Program-made: the position numbers and the translations under genes | NCBI RefSeq assembly: GCF_024834065.1 | Contig: NZ_JANUYA010000001.1 | Coordinates: 62,001 to 126,000 of the forward strand | Direction of reading: 5' to 3' | DNA from: Mycoplasma sp. CSL7475-4 | Lineage (GTDB): Bacteria; Bacillota_I; Bacilli_A; Mycoplasmatales; Metamycoplasmataceae | Length of the DNA stretch: 64,000 bases | The notes under the pieces: generated by a model | Seen by the model: the letters and a program-made list of their open reading frames with translations, nothing else | Told to the model about the DNA's origin: nothing | Database searches by the model: none | In this document: one piece after another, positions 56,669-64,000 of the stretch | Position numbering within the stretch: position 1 is the stretch's first letter | Layout: the number at the start of each line of letters is the position of its first letter

Positions 56669-58561
56669 TTATTGATTGTTTATTATTGATTCAATTGCTT
56701 TAACCATTTCTTCATCTGTTTTGGCGCTATCTGATGAAGAGATATTTGTTTGTCCAATCAATTCTTTTCCAAGTAAATTAATAATATTTGCTGTTGTATC
56801 ATCAGTTGGCAATTGTACCGCTTTAATATTTAATTCAGGATCTTGCAATTTTAAAATTGATGTTAGTGAAATTCACGCAGAAGATAGATAATCTGCATAT
56901 TCGTGTGCTTTTGTTCTTTCTTCTTCGCTTAAACTTTCATTATTTTGTATTGCTCTTTGTTTGTCGTGTTCAGCTAACAATGATTGTTTAGTTTGGTCAT
57001 TAATAACATCTTTTAATGGAATTATGTAACCAGTTGTTTTAGCTAATGTCAATCAGTTAGGTTCAAAAGTACCTTTATTTAAAGTGTCATTAGTTCCTAA
57101 ATATAGTCAATTTAAAAATGCTTTAGTACCTTCATTTAATGCCGGATCTGATGATTTAATTGGTAATAAACTCGATCCGCCTTCTCAATAAACATTGCTT
57201 TTATTAGGCCCAACAATATTAACTTGAGGTAGGATGTATTGATCTTCGAATTCTGCATATTTCTCGAATGCATCTAGTGAATCTTTTTGGAAACCAACAA
57301 AGAAGCCTTTTGAGAATTTAGTTTTATGTGATTGATTGTTTCCGACACTTGCTGCAAAACTAATTACAGTTTTTCATTTAGCAATATCATGTGTACCTCA
57401 TTCGCTATAACCATTTGCCATGTATTTAACAGCTTGAAATGCTTTTTTATTTATACTATCACTTCCATAAGCAACTTCTGTTTTTTTAGAAGCAGCGTCT
57501 TTGTATACGTTTCATAATTCTTTAAATTTGTTTTTAACTGCTTCATTTCTTGTTATGTTGTATTTAATTCTAGTAGGTTCGTTTGAATCTCCAGTTTTTT
57601 CTAACTCAAAAATTGAATTATCGCCAATAATACCTTGTAGTTCTTTTAGAAAGGCATCTTCTTGGTAGTCAATTGCTAAAATATGCCCACTAATTGTGTT
57701 TTGATTAATAGAATCAGTAGCTAAATTAACTCCATCATAAACTTTGTTTGCAAATTCTCTAATTTTTTCCAATGAGGCAAATGTTGAATCATCTACTGTG
57801 TAACCAGAAAACTGTGTGTCTGATTTAACGCTTAATAATTTGAAAATACTATTTTCAGGAACGCTATTACCAACTGTTGTTGCTTTTCTAGCTCTCTTAA
57901 CGATATCTGCTTCTTCATTGATAGTTCCGCCACCATTTTTAATTAAATTTAAAATCAAGTCTAATAAATCTAAATTAAATCTTACTGCATCAATATCAGC
58001 TTCATCGAAAGGTAAGTTGTATAGTTGGTCTGCATCATCTTTACCAGCCAATTGTGAGTGAATTTTAGCAATTTTTGGATCAAAAATACTTGTTGTAATA
58101 CCGGCATCGCTAACATCTAGCAATCTATCGTCTTGTGATAACACATACGCTCCAGATTGCGCCCCTAAGATTAAGTTAGGAATTTTTTCAATTTTTGCAT
58201 TGGTTTCAATTTTCTCTTTTACATTTTTAATTAATGGGAATTCTTGGAAAAATTTGTGGTCTTCAAAAAATTCAAGTTTAACCGGAAGGAATCCAGGTTT
58301 GTTTTGTTGTGTTTCATTATAGTAATTGACCAAAGGTATAACACCTAGTGACAAAGGTCAAGATTTTCCTTGCGGGGTTTGAAATAAAACTTGTTTATTT
58401 TTTGTATTTTCTTTGTTTTCCCCGTTTTGTTTAGTATCTGTATTTTTATCATTTTCTGTGTTTTGTTTATTATCTTTTTTACTATTATTAACACATGCTG
58501 CTGCTAAAAAACTAACACCAATTCCTAAAGTAGGAATCAATGATAACCATTTTTTGTTCAT
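56669..58561 (-). CDS. ABC transporter substrate-binding lipoprotein
   Basis: The 630-residue protein has a lipobox L-A-A-A-C (Cys23) and then a low-complexity Lys/Asn/Asp/Glu linker (about 24-60), typical of mycoplasma solute-binding lipoproteins. The remaining fold is consistent with an extracellular solute-binding protein, including S-L-G-V-I-P-L-V-N-Y-Y and a Trp-rich C-terminal half. It follows the permease and ATPase genes after a 199-nt gap, so it is probably part of the same importer but has its own ribosome binding site (AAGGAG). The substrate is unknown; sugar or glycerol-type ligands are possible. Confidence 0.82.
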
Positions 58562-58760
58562 TTTTTTCTCCTTAGAAGTATTTTGTATTCATACATTTTG
58601 ATAAATTAATAAAAAATTATCTTAACTATTATATAACTAAAAATATATTTAAAACACTTATAAAGAGATGCAAAAGTAAAAACTGGAATTGTTTTCATTA
58701 ATTTATTTATAGACAATATAGTTTAAAGAAAAAAATGAATCTATATTGACTCATTTTAGA

Positions 58761-59564
58761 TTAATATCTTTGATTTATTTTTTTAGAAAATATTGAATAA
58801 ATTGTTAGTGGAACTAGAACTGTAATAAATGAACCTGCTGCTTGCAAATTACCTAAAACACCTGCTTGATAAACCCCGACATTAATGTATCAAATTGTCA
58901 AATTGGTTAGTTTTGTATCTTTAGTAATAAAATCTGGTCATAGATAATCATTTCAGGTGCCGATAAAAGTAAAGATAATAAGTAGAAAATATGCGAGTTG
59001 AAGTTTAGGACGATAAACATATCAAATTTTTTCATATCATTTTAAATTGTCATTTATCATTAATTTTCTTCTTTCTAGTGATGTGGCTTTTGCAACATTG
59101 AACACATATGTGAAAGTGAAAAAATTAAATATCGAATTTGAAACAGCGCTAAAAACAGTTCCTCTTAAATTTAGTCTACCTAATTGGGTTGCTAAAGCTA
59201 AATAAATTGAAAATTCTGGTATTAAACTGATTAATAAGAAAAAATATTGAAAAACTTTTTGAAATGACGTTTTCATCTTTAATAAGCCAGCAATTGCAAA
59301 TGAGAAAACAAAAACTCGCAGCATAATTAATATCGTTGAAAATAAAAAAGTATATCCGAGTGCGATAAAAAATTCCTTGCCTATAACAGACTTAAAGTTT
59401 GTTCAACTCCATTCCTTGACAAAAATATAGATCTTGCCTTCTATATATGAAGGACTCGATAGCAGTGCGTATAGCAATAAATAATAAAGGGGAAATAAAA
59501 ATAAAAATAACAAGAAGATAATTAATATATATTTAAATATTTCTTTACTGATATTTTTAAACAT
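58761..59564 (-). CDS. ABC transporter permease, MalG type
   Basis: The 267-residue protein has six hydrophobic helices. A loop in the position of the EAA motif reads E-R-R-K-L-M-I-N-D-N-L-K-W-Y. The conserved Gly is absent, so the EAA loop is degenerate. It overlaps the first permease by 8 nt. The N-terminus has no long extension, as expected for the MalG subunit. Confidence 0.85.
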
Positions 59565-60534
59565 TTTTAACCCCTCTCGTTTTGTTTTTTCTGATTAGTG
59601 CAATAATTTTGTTTTTAAATCAAATCAACGAAGATGGTTGCACAATAATAGCTAACAATAATAACGAAAGTAAGTAAATAAAACTGAAAAATGCGGCCGC
59701 ATAACCTTTTTCATATTTTAGTGATGGTTGCGAACCACCACCAAAATACTTAATAGTATAACTAGTCAAGGTGTGAGCCTTATTAATGTCAAAATTATAA
59801 TTTGCTCCCAAAATTGCTTCTGGTAAAAATAAGCCCGCATATATAAAATTAGTAAACAAAATAGCAAACATAACTTTATTTAGTTCTGGGACATAAACAT
59901 ATTTGATTTTGTTAATTAAAGATATTTTATCTGTTCGCATTAATCGGAAATATTTGGCATTAGCCTTATTGATTGCAGCGGCAAATAGAATCAAATTAAA
60001 TGGCAAGGAACGTCAAACCTGAAACAATGTGTAATAAACTCAAATAGGAGTTTTGTGGCTACCGGATGTGAATGCATATTGCTCTAAATTAAAGAGTCTA
60101 AAGAAAACTCTCTTTTCACCAAAGAAAAGTGAAAAAGCAAGACCAACAGCAAATGACGAGATAAAAAATTGTGAATATAAAATTCCTAAAACTGCTGTTT
60201 TTGTTTTTTTATGAATCAATGATTCAATAATAACAGCAAAAAATAGGGCAAGAATTATTGAAATACCAGTCCCTAATAATAAAACCGCACTTGTGTTTTG
60301 AATTGCGGCTTTAAAGCCAGTATCATTCAACACACTTTGATAATTTTTAAAATTTATTTCAATAATTTTATGATTGCTTTTGTAGGGATAATATTTTAAA
60401 GACTTAAAAAACGTTTCGCCAATGGGTATTAATGTGAACAATAAAACCAATATAAGTAAAGGCGATATTAAAATAATGATTTTGGAAATGCTTCATGTTT
60501 TGCTTTTGAAGATTTCAAATTTAGATTTTTTCAC
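59557..60534 (-). CDS. ABC transporter permease, MalF type
   Basis: The 325-residue membrane protein has about seven hydrophobic helices. The start is taken as GTG at 60534 because it gives the basic cytoplasmic N-terminus [11 protein letters not shown] before the first helix; the next ATG would cut into the first helix. It overlaps the ATPase gene by 14 nt and the second permease by 8 nt, so all three are translationally coupled. Confidence 0.82.
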
Positions 60535-61756
60535 TATAAACCCTTTCGCCATCAGCATCAAAAACCAAAACATCCGAGTTTAAGTATTTAACATTTACTC
60601 TCTGACCAATAGCATATTCCTCGTCGTCTTTTAGAACAACTACTCATGTATTATTTTCATCAACTTCAATCCAATAATGAATAGTGTCGCCAAAATGTTT
60701 ACTGTCAATTATTCGATATTTTCCGTTCTTCACTGCCTTCAATTGCATTTTATTTTGTCTTATGTAATAATGCAGTCCATTTTTTGTTTCAATGAAATTT
60801 ATTTCAGGTGAACCAATAAATTTAGCAACAAATAAATTGGCCGGGTTATCATACATATTTTTGCCGTCGCTATATTGTTGTAATTGACCTTTGTTTAGCA
60901 AAATAATCCGGTCGCTAATTTTCAATGCATCGTGTTGATCGTGTGTAACAATAACAATAGTTAAATTGAATTCTTTGCGAATTTTCAATAATCATTCAAT
61001 AGTTGATTCTTTAATTTTGGCATCTAATGCACTAAAAGGTTCATCCATAAACACTAAATTTGTTCGCTTAATGATCCCTTTTGCAAACGCAACTCTTTGT
61101 TTTTGACCACCACTTAAATCATTTACATTTTTGTACAGTATTTCTTTAATTCCTAGCTTTTCAGCAACTTCTTCTACGTCGTTTTTGAAAAGGTTTTTTA
61201 ACCTTAAATCTCTTAACATTCGCATGCGATCTTTAAATTTCATTGCTTTGAAATTAAATAAAATTTGCCAGATGATTTTAAAATAACGTATTTTTTTTAC
61301 AATAGGTTTTATTCCAGGACTAACCAATGCGTTTGCATAACGTCAGTACGCACTCAGTAGTTTATAGTTAATATTTTCACTGAAATATTTATCAAAATAC
61401 TTAACTCGAACACTTTCAATTCATTTTTGATAATTTTTAGCACTTAAAAAAATATTGTCAAAAGCCGTGATGTTTTCGTATATTGCATTTTCTTGCATAA
61501 TATAGGCTGTTTCGTGTATTTTTGGATTATTTCTAATGATTATTTCGCCATCAGTAGGCTTTAAAAAACCTAAAAATAAATTAAGTAATGTTGTTTTACC
61601 AGAACCTGATGGACCAAGCAATGAAACAATTTTATTGCTTGGTATTTTCAGCTCATCTATTCTTATATCATCATGTTGTTGTTTGCGATTGTATTTAAAT
61701 TTTAAGTTTTTAACAGAAATCAAAGGATAATTGTCTTTAAAGTTATCTTTTTTCAT
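60521..61756 (-). CDS. ABC transporter ATP-binding protein, MalK/PotA type with insertion
   Basis: The 411-residue ATPase energises the adjacent permeases. It has Walker [10 protein letters not shown] at about 48-56, Q-loop Gln88, signature L-S-G-G-Q at about 216, Walker B L-V-F-M-D-E-P and switch V-T-H-D. Q-loop and signature are about 128 residues apart instead of about 50, because of a helical, basic insertion of about 75 residues. The C-terminal part is a TOBE-like regulatory domain. TATAAT lies 8 nt upstream of the ATG. Confidence 0.9.
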
Positions 61757-61912
61757 AATATAAAATTATAAACTATATATCAATAATGCGTTTAGTTGAG
61801 TTGCTTTTATCTAAAATATTTGTTTTTACTTTTACTAAAAAAAGTGTTTTTTCGGTAAAAAATGTCTTTTTTCTTTATTTTTAAAAAACTCTTTTGTAAT
61901 AAAATAAAAATT

Positions 61913-63748
61913 ATGAATAATAATAAAAAATACGATGCAATTGTTGTTGGTGGAGGGCACGCAGGGTTAGAAGCTGCGCTTGCTTTAGCACATCAAAAAC
62001 ATAAAACATTGCTAATTTCATTTAATAAAAATAGACTAGGAATGATGCCATGTAACCCTTCAATAGGTGGGCCGGCAAAAGGTATAATTACCCGTGAAAT
62101 CGATGCATTGGGAGGAATGCAAGGACTATGAGCTGACTTGGCGACTATACAACTAAAAATGTTGAATAAATCAAAAGGGCCGGCCGTGTGAGCACTGAGG
62201 GCTCAAATCGATAAAGAAAAATATTCGCAAATCATCAGTGAATATGTAGAAAAAGAAGAATTTCTTGACCTACTTGAAGCTGGCGTTGAAGAAATACTTA
62301 CTGAAGATAATAAATTTATTGGTGTTAAATTAGAAAACGGCGAAATCATAAATGCATCAATGTGTGTAATCACCACTGGAACATATATGGATTCAAGAAT
62401 CTTGCGTGGTAGCGAAACAACCAAAAGTGGTCCAGATAACGAAAAAACCACATCGCAACTCAGTGAATCATTGAGAAAAAACGGTTTTAAACTACAAAGA
62501 CTTAAAACAGGAACACCTCCACGAATTTGATCAGACTCAATAAATTATGACGAAGTAGAGCAAGAAGTTCTTGAAGATATTAATTTAAGTTTTTCTTCAA
62601 GATCTAACGTTGACACACCTTCACAAATAGCTTGCCATTTAACATATACAAACGCAGAAACACACAAAATTATCAATGAAAATCTTCAATTAAGTGCAAT
62701 GTATTCAGGTTTAATCGAAGGTATTGGTCCTAGATATTGTCCTTCGATAGAAGACAAAATTGTTAAATTTTCTTCTAAACCTAGACACCAAATATTTTTT
62801 GAACCAGAAACTGCCGACGGAACAATAACCTATGTTAACGGCTTATCAACTTCTCTACCGATTGAAATACAAGATAAAATTATTAGAACCATTCCCGGTT
62901 TAAAAAATGCTCGTGTTCAAAAATGAGCATACGCTATTGAATATGATGCAATTGACCCTTTACAGTTAAAACCTTCTTTAGAAACAAAAGTTATAGAAAA
63001 TTTATTCACAGCTGGGCAAATTAACGGTACTAGTGGTTATGAAGAAGCTGCTGGTCAAGGGTTAATTGCAGGTATTAATGCAGGGTTAAAATTAGATAAT
63101 AAAGAACCAATAACAATACTGAGAAATCACGGATATTTGGGTGTTTTAATTGACGATTTAGTAACAAAAGGTACAAAAGAACCTTACAGAATGTTAACTT
63201 CTAGAGCTGAATATAGACTGTTATTACGTAATGATAATGCCGATATTAGATTAGCGGAATACGGGTTATATGCAGGAACACTAAATCAAGATGATTACAC
63301 AAAAGTTATTGATAAATACAAAAAAATTGACGATGAAATCGAAAGACTGCAAAACACATATTTATCATCAAAATCCGAAATTGCTATTAAATACAAAATT
63401 TTTGATGGTGTTACCTTGCTAAAAGTATTGTCGCGCCCTGATGTTGATATTGATGATATTATCCCTGATTTTGAATTTAAAAGAGAATTGACAATTATGG
63501 TTAGACTTCACGGCTATATTGAAAAACAAAAAAACGACGCCGACAAAATGGTTCGACTAGAAAACTTAAAAATTCCGAGAGATATTAACTATGACGATGT
63601 TAAAAATATCGCTACCGAAGCAAAACAAAAATTGTCAAGTGTTAGACCACTAACAATAGGACAAGCGAGTCGGATTAGTGGTATAAACCCTTCAGATATA
63701 CAAATGTTGATGTTTTACATTGAAAGCAGACACAGTGAAAAAAATTAA
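61913..63748 (+). CDS. mnmG: tRNA uridine-5-carboxymethylaminomethyl modification protein MnmG (GidA)
   Basis: The 611-residue FAD protein works with MnmE to modify the wobble uridine of several tRNAs. It has the FAD motif [12 protein letters not shown], then [40 protein letters not shown] and the C-terminal [16 protein letters not shown] block. Trp codons are TGA. A TAAAAT box lies 7 nt before the ATG without a ribosome binding site, so it is probably leaderless. Confidence 0.97.
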
Positions 63749-64000
63749 AATAATTGCTGTTGGTTCACTTTCACCTGATTTTAAAAAACTTTTTTTACAC
63801 TACGAAAAACGAATTTCGCAATATTACTCAGTAAATATAAGTGAAATTAAAGAGTTTAGTGAAGAAAAAAATGTAGAAACTAAAAAATTAAAAGAAACAA
63901 AATTAATAATTCAGGCAATTCCTGAAGATTCATATGTAGTTTTATGTTCTCTTAAAGGAAAAGATTTAGATTCAGTCAAATTCAGTCAACTCATTGAAAA
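63735..64000 (+). CDS. rlmH: 23S rRNA (pseudouridine-1915-N3)-methyltransferase RlmH, N-terminal part
   Basis: This is a gene running off the right edge. It starts with [11 protein letters not shown], then H-Y-E-K-R-I and the later segment [13 protein letters not shown], which fit RlmH/YbeA. A GTG at 63735 gives the usual N-terminus and overlaps the mnmG stop by 14 nt; no ATG is available there. The C-terminal knot lies beyond the window. Confidence 0.85.
   Translation, partial: MKKIKIIAVGSLSPDFKKLFLHYEKRISQYYSVNISEIKEFSEEKNVETKKLKETKLIIQAIPEDSYVVLCSLKGKDLDSVKFSQLIE

Overview
The window is AT-rich mycoplasma (Mollicutes) DNA that must be read with UGA as tryptophan (translation table 4). Almost every conserved gene here (serS, parE, parC, lpd, tyrS, tig, mnmG and others) is interrupted by in-frame TGA codons at positions where Trp is expected. 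A hinT gene joined to P60/P80-type membrane proteins, a membrane nuclease and an AckA/Pta/pyruvate dehydrogenase set suggest a glycolytic member of the Hominis group. I cannot name the species. I see no rRNA, IS element, prophage or CRISPR array.

Layout. 1-512: two small membrane or surface genes on the minus strand. 835-2103: serS. 2352-5932 (minus): cysS, rlmB, a divergent SigH-like gene, rpmG, secE and nusG, the same order as in Bacillus. 6081-10596: parE and parC. 10649-13581: rbfA, ppa and lpd (E3). 13695-15678: a ytpR-like gene, tyrS and tRNA-Thr(CGU). 15949-19618: nucleoside deoxyribosyltransferase, a K+ channel and pta-ackA. 20097-21313: an E2 component of pyruvate dehydrogenase split into three reading frames. 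21446-30414: a 2663-residue FtsX-type permease with its ATPase. 30455-33270 (minus): an RNA-modification and ribosome-assembly operon (trmL, trmH-like, coiled coil, rbgA, membrane protein). 33374-35393 (minus): a frameshifted small membrane protein and tig. 35549-41598: membrane nuclease, AEC transporter, HAD phosphatase, rnhC and an MFS transporter. 41877-44774 (minus): a phosphohexomutase-like pseudoenzyme fused to a flippase-type membrane domain. 44845-45793: fmt and tRNA-Thr(GGU). 45911-49755 (minus): P80, P60 and hinT. 49827-51919: three orphan genes. 52095-53396 (minus): rpsP-trmD-rplS. 53544-56604 (minus): two HAD phosphatases around a PepC-type peptidase. 56669-61756 (minus): an ABC importer and a substrate-binding lipoprotein. 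61913-64000: mnmG and the start of rlmH.

Recurrent architecture. Several genes have a TATAAT-like box 6-7 nt before the ATG and no Shine-Dalgarno sequence, so their mRNAs are probably leaderless. Many operon junctions are TAATG overlaps. Three genes probably start with GTG.

Most interesting observation. Two otherwise unrecognised genes, 36 bases of promoter each dominated by a coding-strand poly-T tract (T20 at 33823-33842 on the minus strand, T17 at 51353-51369 on the plus strand) next to the -10 box, encode proteins that align over their N-terminal ~70 residues. One of the two is also frameshifted in a short poly-A run near its start codon. This looks like a small phase-variable gene family.
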